Program-made: the position numbers and the translations under genes
DNA from: a virus
Reading direction: 5' to 3' (one strand)
IMG/VR virus record: IMGVR_UViG_3300009158_000087
Location: 1 to 40,996 of that record
Length of the DNA: 40,996 bases
Notes under the pieces: model-generated
The model's input: the letters and a program-made list of their open reading frames with translations, nothing else
Told to the model about the DNA's origin: nothing
Database searches by the model: none
In this document: in pieces, positions 10,901-20,203 of the stretch
Position numbering within the stretch: the first letter of the stretch is position 1
Layout: each line of letters begins with the position of its first letter

Positions 10901-12939
10901 CTTACTTCTTCAACGTTTGAGCTTAACCCCATAGAGTCTGCTATATCCTGAGATATGTTAACCATTACTTTTTCGTGTGTAGAAACATTTTTTCCTGAAG
11001 CAAGAGAAGATTCATATGTTCTTAAGTTTACAGCCATTGCATCAGGCATTGCGAGATCAACTCTATCTCCCTTCATCCTATAAGCTTGCGTTGAAAAATA
11101 GTCAGTAATTCTTCTGATCAATGCAGGGATTTCCCTTGGGTCTACGCCAGATTTCATTAGTTGACTGATTGCTTCTGCTTCCTGTCTATTCCTTAAAACA
11201 TTAGCTCTAGCTCCTGTTGTTAAATCACTTAATTTTACCCCTAGTCTTTTTACTGGCGCATCTTCCGAAAGGCCAATGCTCAACTCTTGATCTATTGCTC
11301 CAAAAATAGCTTTTTTAGCTTCTTCTGGAAGAACGCCAGTCCTCTGAAAATCTTGAATTGCAGAAATTTGTTTGTTAACATTTTGTTCAAGAGCTTCTTT
11401 AAATTCTGGACTATTCATATATTTTGGATCATAAGCTATCATTAATGGATCAGTATATACAATGCCTTTTGATTTTTTAGCTACGTTAAAAAGTGCTAGT
11501 GGTTCAGTGTGTCCAATTTCTTTTTTAAATGCACTTTTGGCAGCAATCAAATCGTATCTGCGAGCTTCTGATGGAAGCGTATTATTAGCCCTTATTGCCA
11601 TTTCCCCTTTTAGCCCGCCGTCACCAAAGAATATTCTAGCTATTGTACTTTTAGCTTTGGATCCTCCTAATTTTTTTTCAAGCATTGACTCAAGTCCTTC
11701 AATTTGATCTTGAACCATTTTTATCTCTGAAAGATCTTCTTCTGTTTTTAATCCTGGAATATTTACTAGACCTTCTTTTACTCTAATTAATTCTTTTCTT
11801 TGTGCATTAACAAACTTAGTAGTGCCTATGAACTCTCCATCTCGCATTTTTTCTACACCCTCAATAGCTGCTTGTATTCTTAATGCAAAAGCTCTTTCAT
11901 CATCAGTTGCTCCTGATCCTGTTTTAAGTATTCTATCTAACTCAGACTTAAGACCTTCTACATTTTCTCCACTTCGTCTATACATTAACTGAAGGTCAGT
12001 AAGAACATTAGACCTAGAAAGATTTGGAGACATCTGTTCTAGCTTGTCTATGAGGGATTGTTTATACTTATCAAGAAGCTGAGTTCCCCCTTTAGCATCG
12101 CCGCCTACGGCGTTCATGAGTCTTAATCTTTCTCCTTCAGTCATGTCTAAGCCAGCAGACATCAAGTATCTGTCAAGACCAGAAACATCTTCTGCATTAA
12201 AAATTGATTTAAAAAATAATTCTACATCATCATAGATATAAGTGTTAGCAGGTAAATCTGCTAAAGATGGACCACTAATGGATATATCTCTAGCTGACAA
12301 AAGACCTTGAAGTCTTTTGGGAAGTTTTGAGAAACCAGCGTCGCTTTCTGCCATAACGCTTTTAGTAAAAGAAGGCGTGATCTTTCCAACACCAAGTGCA
12401 TATTGCAATTCTTTTGCTTGTGCTGCACTTAATGTTGTATCGCCTACACGATAATTAATAACAGTCATTCCATCATCTGTTATATTAAGAATGCCAGCAT
12501 CTTTTACTAACTTGTTTGTTAATAAACTTTTAAGGTTTTGAGCTTTTCCACCGTGATCAAAGTGTGCATATGTCATGCTTACTTCTGAGCCAGGGTCTAA
12601 AAGATTCTTTAAACCCAAGTCTTCTAATAACTGCCTTGTTGCTGGGCTTGCACTTCTTAATCTATCATTTATAGTTCTTGCATCGTCGGCTACCTGAGTA
12701 AGACCTCTTCTTGTTCCTAGGGTAGCTTGTCCAGATGAATCAAAAGCTCTAAGATCATTTATGCCTAATGCCTCTACGTGACCTGCTGCACTTTCTATGC
12801 TTGAAAAATCATAATTATCAAATAAAGATCTAAATATTATTCTTCCATTTGAATCTTCTTCAGCTCTTATAAGTCCAGATATCCTAGATTGTTTTCCAAT
12901 TACTCTATTAAAAATATCAAGATTTGATTTTATCTGCAT
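7960..12939 (-). CDS. 1659-residue tail-associated protein downstream of the tape measure
   Basis: A long, mainly helical, charged protein starting MQIKSNLDIFNRVIGKQ, with many Lys/Glu/Gln-rich stretches. A hydrophobic segment near the C-terminus (RRGAMGLAALAVFGFVYSA, about residue 1560) could cross a membrane. It is followed by a Pro/Gly-rich tail and a short conserved-looking strand (MQYKINVNG). A segment near residue 705-715 reads GTFDLDDSG, which might bind a metal ion, but no enzyme family can be assigned. It follows the 2202-residue tape-measure candidate after 11 nt with an AAGG site before its ATG. It could be a second tape-measure-like protein, an ejected internal protein or a tail-tip component. 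No peptidase or lysozyme motif was seen. Confidence 0.8.
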   Translation of the reverse strand: MQIKSNLDIFNRVIGKQSRISGLIRAEEDSNGRIIFRSLFDNYDFSSIESAAGHVEALGINDLRAFDSSGQATLGTRRGLTQVADDARTINDRLRSASPATRQLLEDLGLKNLLDPGSEVSMTYAHFDHGGKAQNLKSLLTNKLVKDAGILNITDDGMTVINYRVGDTTLSAAQAKELQYALGVGKITPSFTKSVMAESDAGFSKLPKRLQGLLSARDISISGPSLADLPANTYIYDDVELFFKSIFNAEDVSGLDRYLMSAGLDMTEGERLRLMNAVGGDAKGGTQLLDKYKQSLIDKLEQMSPNLSRSNVLTDLQLMYRRSGENVEGLKSELDRILKTGSGATDDERAFALRIQAAIEGVEKMRDGEFIGTTKFVNAQRKELIRVKEGLVNIPGLKTEEDLSEIKMVQDQIEGLESMLEKKLGGSKAKSTIARIFFGDGGLKGEMAIRANNTLPSEARRYDLIAAKSAFKKEIGHTEPLALFNVAKKSKGIVYTDPLMIAYDPKYMNSPEFKEALEQNVNKQISAIQDFQRTGVLPEEAKKAIFGAIDQELSIGLSEDAPVKRLGVKLSDLTTGARANVLRNRQEAEAISQLMKSGVDPREIPALIRRITDYFSTQAYRMKGDRVDLAMPDAMAVNLRTYESSLASGKNVSTHEKVMVNISQDIADSMGLSSNVEEVRFVQFQLEGKRMLLSGPNAELYHHALGTFDLDDSGVPIMTTFKDARGNDRMAFMTYRQPTGAQEKIFMQADLTHNQTLKTILEKSSGDFQSLINDPSAIYSLSAKERQVLSEVQKVLDGDKGINLRNSGYSSADVEKVLIKLRKTHGQNHGFTTLMPILQSDLDEMAATKSSSALGIDKVMDHLRTGGITHGEFMESFGVKPNAAPMYSRGNFQNLITKEADRIANPRLAEIYNESMADQPGYTPKATRTEIKAFAESQGQDSVAYVRMRAALDLLSDEMKKSAIPNVEDTLGLYINRQATAVAMSHQVDDILANQLAGEMIDVTFSDGITRTVSLSDYVKMKYSSALIPPSEVVDLSKGLLTVEELNPDQMMKRMIALDVRDAAQRQFAAGMQSSIADGVVINEEAAQKVLNDLTSRLGISGEIKIGAAGEHALDQTNKSVGFIRARQIAKQIRETGVVDEGSLAGYDPSLISDNPYGRIKGKDSERIIKDFIEEMEQGKVGLTDSAEISAIDNAVKELRDMTSEQALEKVKLKEGTVAHKAYSGTAAMHDMAVRLKDEYEGASALAKKRARLATDKFAPTPKAQYMDSVNQLIDSQIDRLENISQYGRSSTLGESDKAIRAFQTMKVNASFYEGMSAIALETPGANLLDITDTLEAGLTSRYGRTVAGSILNAETPIEGREGVMSDMLMKSKQRRISNYNLRTADQDAAEAVQQRFNAITGRTNLSLAEVTRDQAQQYLDSVQSLTDSEKHIGMGYDQDVFDFMSYKTSSTGDFIEAKGDAFEAFKYFDAQKNLGTLADEFATGAMDDLLMPASDIADSTRRIVAADPSSINMGSSASKGAYTRVQDFMDSPALKQVFENPTIRRGAMGLAALAVFGFVYSARKDRTSDEMSGPPLLPGGSAYESDMPKYIPSLSNLKYLNPVVAGMQYKINVNGSQKDIEKMQSLTEGVVDGPVNSTMYNSLPRLGSDPYQNVASRF

Positions 12940-12950
12940 TTTTCTTTACC

Positions 12951-15900
12951 TTAAAAAACTAAACTTTTTATGAGACCACCAGATATATCAGCAGAATTAG
13001 AACCAAACTGATTCATGACTGGCATAACACTTCCGTTTATACCATTTTGGGACATCAACTGACGAAGTTGTGCAGCGGTGTTTCTATTGTCTTGTTTTGA
13101 GTTAAAGACTGGATAGCTTGGATTAGTGAGATTAGATTCTTTTACCTGTTGAGGATAGTAACCCATTTGAGACATCTCTATACCCATAGACTGGCCCATT
13201 TTTATCTTTACATGTTCCATATTATTATTTGGATGCCAGCCTTCCCAATTCGCACTTGGAAGTTCGTGTCTACTAAAGTAATCTTCAAGATCTGGTCTTG
13301 CTTCTACTTCTCTACCCCAAGATGCTTGGTAGATTCTTCTTTCAAGCCTGCCAGATGTTGAAAGTATTCTATCTCTTTCTTCTTCTGGTGCATTAATCAT
13401 TGCTTTAAAGTGTTCACGTTTTCTTTTTGGTATTGCTAAAGAAAGAGTATCTATAGAAGCCCCAAATATATCAGCTCCATACATGGTTCTTTTTGCTGCT
13501 TGGCTAAATTGAGCAGAAGATGCCATGTCGCCAGACTCTTTTGCTTGACTAGCTAAAGAAGTGTTTTTAACATAACTTAAAATATCTGTATACTCTTCAA
13601 GGGCCATTTGCTTCTTGCGTTCTTCTGGAATAAACCTTTCTCCAGTAACCGCTTCTTTAGCATTTCCATAAGCTGAGAATGCAGCTCCTGTTGTCATTCC
13701 AACGATACTTGCAAATGCTTTTGCTCTTCCAGTCTTTGCAAACATGCTGCCAACAACGCTCATTCCAATTCCAGCAGTAAGCGGGCTTCTTTGAGTAGCC
13801 TTGTAATACATAGGCTTTATGAAACTCTCTACAGGGTTTTGCCATTCAGGAAATGTTGATCCATAAACATTTCTTCTTTCCCAATCTTCTTGAGCTGTTC
13901 TTTTCTGCATGAATTTTGTGTTAAAGAAAGTATCTCTGTGAGCGATGTATTCGCCAACCCTACCTAAAGTGTGATCTCTTGTTTTTATTTGCATTTCTTC
14001 TGGACTAGAATATTTAAATTTATATTCTGAAAAATCATACTTCTTTGTAGTCTCATCTACTTGAGATCTTATTCCCTCAAGCCTTACTCTTTGAGCCCCA
14101 TCTAGGCCTGTCATATCTACTGTTCGATTTAACTGTCTAAATTCTTTTGAGTACGGAGCTACGTCTCCCAGTATGCTTAGTTGAGTTAATTGATCATAGC
14201 CTTTTGCATATGGGTTTAATCTTTCGTATCCAATACCTGGAAGCCTTAGTTCACCTTCTTGGACTTTAGTGAATGGGTCACCTTGTTGAAAGTTTGCAAA
14301 GTAATCTGCTCCCGGCAAAAATGGGTATTGATCAGCCATTTTATTTCTAATAGGGTTAAGATAATTAACATCTGTTCTTTCTTTTGGAACAAATCTTCTA
14401 ACAATTTCAGATGCTTCAATATTACCTAAGGCACCTTCTGCTGCTAGTGGAACGTCACCTAAGCCACCTAAGTTAAGGTCCCAGAAAGACCTTGTAGTTC
14501 CATAAGCTTTAGACGCCGATTGCAGTGTTGATCTTTGAGGAGAAAAATCTTGCTGACCAAAACCAAGAGACTTTCTAGCTGCTCCAAAACCAAAACCATA
14601 TATACCCATGGTTTCTTGAACTTTGTATCCTAGCTCACCAGCTTGCAGACTCATGTTGCCATGAGATATCGGAGTGCCTGCTGCAATTACCTGTGGAGAA
14701 ACCATTCCAGGAGTTGGAGCTGGACCATACGGTATTCCTCCTGCAAGTGCTGCGTTTTGACCTGAGATACTATTTCTTGTCATGTTCCTTGCAGTGCCAA
14801 GAGACCCTGCTCTAGAGCCCATAGCGGCGTTGTAAGCACCTATGCCTCCACTACCACCCTGACCTGAATATGAACCAGTCCCCATTCCGCCTGGACCATA
14901 AGAGAATCCTCCACCTCCTTGTATGGCCTGACCCCCACCAGACATCATAGCTATTCCGGCAGTGTTATAGGCTCCTGATTGTCCAGCTAGAGAGTATTGA
15001 GAAAGAGCTTGGTTAACTTCCTGTTCATGCATCTTTAGCTGTGGTTTTAATACTTTTCCAGCAGTGGCGTTTAGCAGTGGCGTTAGTGGCCCCCACGGTC
15101 CACTGAAGTACTCTCCGGTTACAGGGTATGGTCTATCTGTGTAATGATCTTTTTCAAACTTATATGGATTTAATGGCCTTAGTGGAGAAAAGTCATTTCC
15201 GTACATAAACTTTTCAACAGGAGAACCATAGGTGTCTGATGTAAACATCGCTCCACCTTGAAGTTTTCTATACCAAGATGGACGATAGTACATTATCTTT
15301 CCACCCTCAAATGGGGTGGTTCCAAGTGGCCAGAATCTACCTTGTCTTATAGGTACATTACCTTTTAGTAGTTGATCTCTTTTTTCTCCATAGCTTGGTC
15401 CACCAGGAATTGCTCCACTAATTACAGCTTGTGCCTCTACTACGCCTTTTGCTGCTTTTCCAGTAAAGTATGGAGAATATACTCTTTGATTGTTTTGATC
15501 TTTTTCATTAACAAATCCGCCAATAGTTCTATCAGCAGCAAGAAGTCCTGTGCCACCAGCAACAATTGGAAGAACCCTTTTTCCAACCATTCCTCTTGCA
15601 TACAGATCTAAAGGACCTTTGTACTTGTTTGCATCTAGGCCCATACCTAGTGTTCCAAAGTATCTATTTAATCTTTCAAAACCATGAGAGATAGGAATTG
15701 AAGAAAATGAAAAAGCTTCTGGATCAGAATAGGTAGATAATCCTGACGCACTCTTCAGGAGTCTTTTTACTCCAACATTTTTCATTACAGTTCCTGCTGT
15801 AGGAACAAATGTTATATTGCTACCACCAAATGGATCTCCAGCCATTTGGTCCATTTTGTATGGTGCTGTTCCAAAATTTCTTTTCAACATTGGCTTTATT

Positions 15901-18900
15901 AAAGAAGTTGTCTTCTTTAGACCAGTAGTATCTATAATTGATGTAGTGCCCTCAGTAAAAGGTGAGGCTAAGTTTTGAAAAGAAGATTTGTTTGCCCCCC
16001 TTGCCATGTTGATTGCTTCAGAAAGTGCTGCAGCATCATTTACACCACTGTGTAATTGAGGATTAAATGTTTTGTATCCTCCTGTTTCAAGAACCGTAGA
16101 TAAGCCAGCTGCTCTTGCTTCTGCTGCTTGCCCAGCAGAAATTAATCCCCTTTTCCTTAGGTCAAGTACTGCTTGATCAATGAGTTGTAGAACAGCTGAT
16201 GGATCTCCCTGATTTTTTATATAAGCATTTCTTTCAAGTAAATATTTATATATTTCATTCCTAAGTTCATCTTGCCTTGTTGCGATAGACGGTGACTTAG
16301 CTGCCATAGAAGAAGTTGCTGAAGCGGTTGAGTCATCAATCAATCCCGCTATTTTTCCGACCCTCCTAGTTAGCCCAGTTGGATCAATACCCTGGCCTCT
16401 TATTAGGGCTTGTTGCTCTGGATGCATATCGGTAATAAAACGTCCGTAATCGGCAAGGTCTTTACCAGTAGCAGTTGCTACGTCAAAGGCACGACCATTA
16501 AGCATCGGTGTATCATTTATTAATCCTTGCACTGCAGACATTACCCTCTTTGGGGTGCCATACTGCATGGTAGTTCTTCTAAAGCTTTCGTATGCTTCTA
16601 GGACTTGTTTGTGATTATAAATTTCAGTTCCAGGATTTTTGGCGTCAACAACTTTATAAGTGCCGTCAGCTTCCCTGACCATGGACATAGATTTTCCACT
16701 TGTCTTGCCACCAATTGCAACTTCGTCTTGTTGAAGAAGTTTTACAAAAAAGTTTGGATTACTTATATCTTGTTTTCTATTTTTAAATCTTCCAGCTAAA
16801 CGTAATAGAGAGTTTGGTTGTTCTTCATCTATATCAAAAGATTTTTTAAATCTTTCTAAGAAGGTTAAGTTTCTATTAGCTTCTGCTGCTGCTAATTCCG
16901 CTGTACTAATTCCACCTTTGTCTGCTGCATATCCTGCTGCCCTAGAGAATATATTACTTTCTCTACCATTTATAGGCCTGTACATTCCCTGCATTTTTGT
17001 AGAACTAACCATGCCTGTTTGATCAGTTGAAATACTTGACAAGGTTCCTTTGGGGCCAAAGATTCCATTTTTAGCTTTGGTCCAAACAAATACGTCTGCT
17101 GCATGCGTCTCTAGTGCGCCAAACGGTTGAGAGCTCATACCAGATGCTATTTGGAAAGGAGCAGACTTACTAATTCCACCTGGGCCACCAATTCCCAACA
17201 TTTGAAGTGGATTAAACTTTACAACAGGTATATGAAATTCTGTTCCAAAAAAGTTAGCTAAACCGCCAACCATGGACTTTACTCTTGTTAAGTCTACTAT
17301 CTCACCATTTTTATTTTGGTAAACACCATCTAGCTTAGAAAAACCAATTGACTTAGATACCGGATCTCCAACCTTTAATCTTCCAGCTAAGTCTCTAACA
17401 AAATCTCTTTGCTCTGGTTGCATGTGATTAAACATGCCCTTGTCAAAGGCTTCATCAACTAAAAGTTGTTTCATTCCAAAAAGGTTTAAACCACCAGAAC
17501 TAGCCTGAGAAGTCATTTGTTTATTTCGTATTAAGAAAGCTCTTAATTGACCAAAGTTGTTGCTATCAATTCCTCTTTTAGATAATTCATCATTGATTAC
17601 TCTTCCACTAGCTAATCTTCCATCTGCGTTTTTTAATGGAACTCCTAGAACTTGTGCTGCTCTTCTTCTAAGGAAGTCTTCTTTAGCTCCAGTTAGTGGA
17701 CCAACAAAATCTTGATAAACAGCTTTCTGTGGTTTAAGTATTGTATTGCCATATGAAACTACGTCTTCATTATAGAATTTATTCCATTGACTTTGAACTT
17801 TTGTTTTAAAAGAGTCTTGAAATTCTTTTCTTGTAAGGTAATTGTCTGCTTGTTCAATTGATCTTTTTATGACATCAGAATCAGGAGCCCCTACTAAGCC
17901 ATTACTCTTTCTGAATCTTTTAGCCATCTGATCATAAAAATCTTCATCACTCGATGCTATTATCCTTTTACGTCCCAAGCCTATTCTATTTGAGACTTCC
18001 ATTTTTTTATGCGTGTTTGGAAGTTGTTGTATTTTTATTTTTCTGGCAAATTTTGCAGCTGCTTCAGGACTTGTTCCATTATTTCTTAGATAGTCTTCAA
18101 CTTGCCTTCTATATATTGTCTCTTGTACAGCTCTGCCAAATTGACTTCTTTCGATAGAAGAACCACCTGGTCCACCAGATCCCTTTAGCCCTCCAACAGA
18201 ATCTGCAAAAGCAGAGAATTTACTTCTATGTTGGCGTTGAACAACATTGATTGCGTTTTCTAGGGCTGATGTAGCAGACTTATTTGGGCCTAACTTAATT
18301 GCATTTACTGCTTCATCAAAACTTTTAGCTCCAGATACTACATCGTATCCTTGTTTCATTATTTTGAATTCTTCATTAAAAGCTCTAAAGCCATGAGTGA
18401 AGCCCCTCATGGAAGGTAGTGTGTCGACTAACCCCTGATAGCTTTCACTTCCAACTGTTGAACCAAGAAAAAGTGCTTTAGCTTTTTGGGTTGCTATTTT
18501 TAGTCTTGGAGCATTAGCTGTTTCCAGATAATCTCCCATGGCTGCCATGCCTTTTCTTGCCTGCTGCATTGCGAATACAGGAGAGCCTTGATTTGCTGAT
18601 GCGTTTTCAACACCTAGGTTAAATGCACCAGAAGCACTCGATGCAAATCTAGAACCTTTATTTATTAAGTCTCCAGCATCATGGCCAACTTCTCGCAAAA
18701 CAGTTCTTAAGTCTGCAAATCTATCTGCAGTTCTCATCTGCTTTGCGGTTAATGCTAAATTAGGATTATTAGCATAAGGTGCGTTCATGTAGAACTTGCT
18801 TCTAGCAAGAACTCCTCCACCAATTGCAGATCCTCCTGTTATGAAGGCAGCATTTTTGACAGACTCTTTTGCAAAGTCTGCTATTACATCTACTGGGTTG

Positions 18901-19559
18901 TACCAGTTTACTTTACGTTTGTTCTGATTGTGTCCAAAGATTGGATCTACAACAGCTTTTTGACCAACGTAAAGTGCTGGCAATTCGTATGGAAGCCTTC
19001 TTGCTTGCTTTACTAACCTTTGTTGTATGTCATCCCTAAGAGACCATACGGAGGCTGGCTCTCTAGTTGCTCCACCGCCTGCCTGCTGGATTTCTCTTCC
19101 AGTGATGTAGGTTCCATTTTCAAGGATTTCATCGCCATCTGCAATGGTCCTTGTTAGTCCAGTTGTTAGCTTTCCGTCTTGTTCAAAAACAAGTTTTGAG
19201 TATGGATCCACGGTATCATCTACATACCTCGATAGACCCTCTAGCTCGTCAAGCCCTCTTCTTAGTTGAGTGATAGTCTCAACAGCTCTGGTGGATGCTA
19301 TGTTGCCAAGCTCAGCTGAACTCTGGATAGTTTTTGCTAACTTTAGGCCTTGGCCCTTCAGCATCTTTCCTGCAACACTCATGGCAACAACAGAGGCTGC
19401 CGTTGTTGCAAAAAAACGCATAACGGGATGACCGTTAAGCGCTTTGCTTACAAACCCACTATTGGGACTTGGGCCTTCTGATTCACCTTCTTGAATTGGA
19501 AGATCTCTAGAGGTAAGTCCATGCCCTATGCTTGATATTGGTCCACGGTCTCTTATCAC
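12951..19559 (-). CDS. Probable tail tape-measure protein (2202 aa)
   Basis: The longest complete gene in the window, directly after two tail-assembly chaperones, which is the classical tape-measure position. It starts with GTG at 19557-19559, preceded by AGGAG about ten bases upstream; no ATG lies near. Hydrophobic or Ala/Gly-rich segments occur near residues 45-65 (FFATTAASVVAMSVAGKML), near 235-250, near 1420 (VLPIVAGGTGLLAA) and near 1930, as expected for a protein that may enter the host membrane during injection. Around residues 1540-1590 there is a very Gly-rich linker (GGGGFSYGPGGMGTGSY). The C-terminal region has NWEGWHP and HVKIKMGQ. Tape measures span about 1.5 angstrom per residue, so 2202 residues would imply a tail of roughly 330 nm if the whole protein is the ruler. 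Confidence 0.8.
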   Translation of the reverse strand: MIRDRGPISSIGHGLTSRDLPIQEGESEGPSPNSGFVSKALNGHPVMRFFATTAASVVAMSVAGKMLKGQGLKLAKTIQSSAELGNIASTRAVETITQLRRGLDELEGLSRYVDDTVDPYSKLVFEQDGKLTTGLTRTIADGDEILENGTYITGREIQQAGGGATREPASVWSLRDDIQQRLVKQARRLPYELPALYVGQKAVVDPIFGHNQNKRKVNWYNPVDVIADFAKESVKNAAFITGGSAIGGGVLARSKFYMNAPYANNPNLALTAKQMRTADRFADLRTVLREVGHDAGDLINKGSRFASSASGAFNLGVENASANQGSPVFAMQQARKGMAAMGDYLETANAPRLKIATQKAKALFLGSTVGSESYQGLVDTLPSMRGFTHGFRAFNEEFKIMKQGYDVVSGAKSFDEAVNAIKLGPNKSATSALENAINVVQRQHRSKFSAFADSVGGLKGSGGPGGSSIERSQFGRAVQETIYRRQVEDYLRNNGTSPEAAAKFARKIKIQQLPNTHKKMEVSNRIGLGRKRIIASSDEDFYDQMAKRFRKSNGLVGAPDSDVIKRSIEQADNYLTRKEFQDSFKTKVQSQWNKFYNEDVVSYGNTILKPQKAVYQDFVGPLTGAKEDFLRRRAAQVLGVPLKNADGRLASGRVINDELSKRGIDSNNFGQLRAFLIRNKQMTSQASSGGLNLFGMKQLLVDEAFDKGMFNHMQPEQRDFVRDLAGRLKVGDPVSKSIGFSKLDGVYQNKNGEIVDLTRVKSMVGGLANFFGTEFHIPVVKFNPLQMLGIGGPGGISKSAPFQIASGMSSQPFGALETHAADVFVWTKAKNGIFGPKGTLSSISTDQTGMVSSTKMQGMYRPINGRESNIFSRAAGYAADKGGISTAELAAAEANRNLTFLERFKKSFDIDEEQPNSLLRLAGRFKNRKQDISNPNFFVKLLQQDEVAIGGKTSGKSMSMVREADGTYKVVDAKNPGTEIYNHKQVLEAYESFRRTTMQYGTPKRVMSAVQGLINDTPMLNGRAFDVATATGKDLADYGRFITDMHPEQQALIRGQGIDPTGLTRRVGKIAGLIDDSTASATSSMAAKSPSIATRQDELRNEIYKYLLERNAYIKNQGDPSAVLQLIDQAVLDLRKRGLISAGQAAEARAAGLSTVLETGGYKTFNPQLHSGVNDAAALSEAINMARGANKSSFQNLASPFTEGTTSIIDTTGLKKTTSLIKPMLKRNFGTAPYKMDQMAGDPFGGSNITFVPTAGTVMKNVGVKRLLKSASGLSTYSDPEAFSFSSIPISHGFERLNRYFGTLGMGLDANKYKGPLDLYARGMVGKRVLPIVAGGTGLLAADRTIGGFVNEKDQNNQRVYSPYFTGKAAKGVVEAQAVISGAIPGGPSYGEKRDQLLKGNVPIRQGRFWPLGTTPFEGGKIMYYRPSWYRKLQGGAMFTSDTYGSPVEKFMYGNDFSPLRPLNPYKFEKDHYTDRPYPVTGEYFSGPWGPLTPLLNATAGKVLKPQLKMHEQEVNQALSQYSLAGQSGAYNTAGIAMMSGGGQAIQGGGGFSYGPGGMGTGSYSGQGGSGGIGAYNAAMGSRAGSLGTARNMTRNSISGQNAALAGGIPYGPAPTPGMVSPQVIAAGTPISHGNMSLQAGELGYKVQETMGIYGFGFGAARKSLGFGQQDFSPQRSTLQSASKAYGTTRSFWDLNLGGLGDVPLAAEGALGNIEASEIVRRFVPKERTDVNYLNPIRNKMADQYPFLPGADYFANFQQGDPFTKVQEGELRLPGIGYERLNPYAKGYDQLTQLSILGDVAPYSKEFRQLNRTVDMTGLDGAQRVRLEGIRSQVDETTKKYDFSEYKFKYSSPEEMQIKTRDHTLGRVGEYIAHRDTFFNTKFMQKRTAQEDWERRNVYGSTFPEWQNPVESFIKPMYYKATQRSPLTAGIGMSVVGSMFAKTGRAKAFASIVGMTTGAAFSAYGNAKEAVTGERFIPEERKKQMALEEYTDILSYVKNTSLASQAKESGDMASSAQFSQAAKRTMYGADIFGASIDTLSLAIPKRKREHFKAMINAPEEERDRILSTSGRLERRIYQASWGREVEARPDLEDYFSRHELPSANWEGWHPNNNMEHVKIKMGQSMGIEMSQMGYYPQQVKESNLTNPSYPVFNSKQDNRNTAAQLRQLMSQNGINGSVMPVMNQFGSNSADISGGLIKSLVF

Positions 19560-19574
19560 TTAAGATTACTCCTA

Positions 19575-20201
19575 CTAACTTCCCCATAGTTTCTTAGCTA
19601 CAGGGTCTTCATATTTAGCTTCTCCATCTTTTCTTGATGAATTATATCTATTGGCAAGATCTTTTTGCTTTTCTACTTCTTCTTGTGGATCTATCAATTG
19701 TAGAGATATATTTGTTGACTCCATGCCATTTATATTTTGTTTTATCTCTATGATTTTTTCTGCCATTGCAACATTTTCAGCTAGTTTAGAAAATGTCATA
19801 TTATCAAGATCTTCTGGTCTATATGTATGTATAGTAGCCAAGACAAAGGCCTTCATTAAACTTCTTACTTCAGAAGCTTTTGCCCTTTGTTCATCAAGAA
19901 TGTTTTTAGCTTTTTTGGCTGAAGAAAAACCAGATTCTTCTAATATCTCTTGAGCCAAGTAGGATATTATGCCTGCTGGGTATATGTTTGCATCAAAGTT
20001 TTCTGGATACACAACAGATTTTTTAATAATTAATTCTTCTACATCTGCTGAAGAAAAATCTTTATCTTTTTGAAATTGAGCTACCTCATCAAACTCCGCA
20101 AAAGTTAGTTCTCTAAAAAGAACTTCCTGATCTTTAATGTAAGTTTGAAAAACAGATCCATATATTTTTTTTACTTCATATAGAAGATCTGGTGTTACCA
20201 T
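19575..20201 (-). CDS. Tail assembly chaperone, second paralogue
   Basis: A 208-residue acidic helical protein starting MVTPDLLYEVKKIYGSVF. It aligns by eye with the gene just before it: YGSVFQTYIKDQEVLFREL against YGEVYVTSITYDKHVAWRPL, then FSSADVEELI against LSSAEANLW, VVYPENF against VLFPTSE, and LAQEILEESGF against ISQEVLEASGF. It lacks the long acidic N-terminus of that neighbour and has a longer C-terminal tail. Its ATG lies 2 nt after the previous stop (TAATCATG), allowing coupled translation. Position before the tape measure is the standard place for tail chaperones, which in many phages are made as two forms by frameshifting; here they are two separate related genes. Confidence 0.75.
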   Translation of the reverse strand: MVTPDLLYEVKKIYGSVFQTYIKDQEVLFRELTFAEFDEVAQFQKDKDFSSADVEELIIKKSVVYPENFDANIYPAGIISYLAQEILEESGFSSAKKAKNILDEQRAKASEVRSLMKAFVLATIHTYRPEDLDNMTFSKLAENVAMAEKIIEIKQNINGMESTNISLQLIDPQEEVEKQKDLANRYNSSRKDGEAKYEDPVAKKLWGS

Positions 20202-20203
20202 GA

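Noticed and set aside
16243-16250. TATAAATA on the minus strand inside the tape-measure gene
   Set aside because: No start codon follows at a suitable distance and it encodes ordinary residues (YKYL); likely a chance match.
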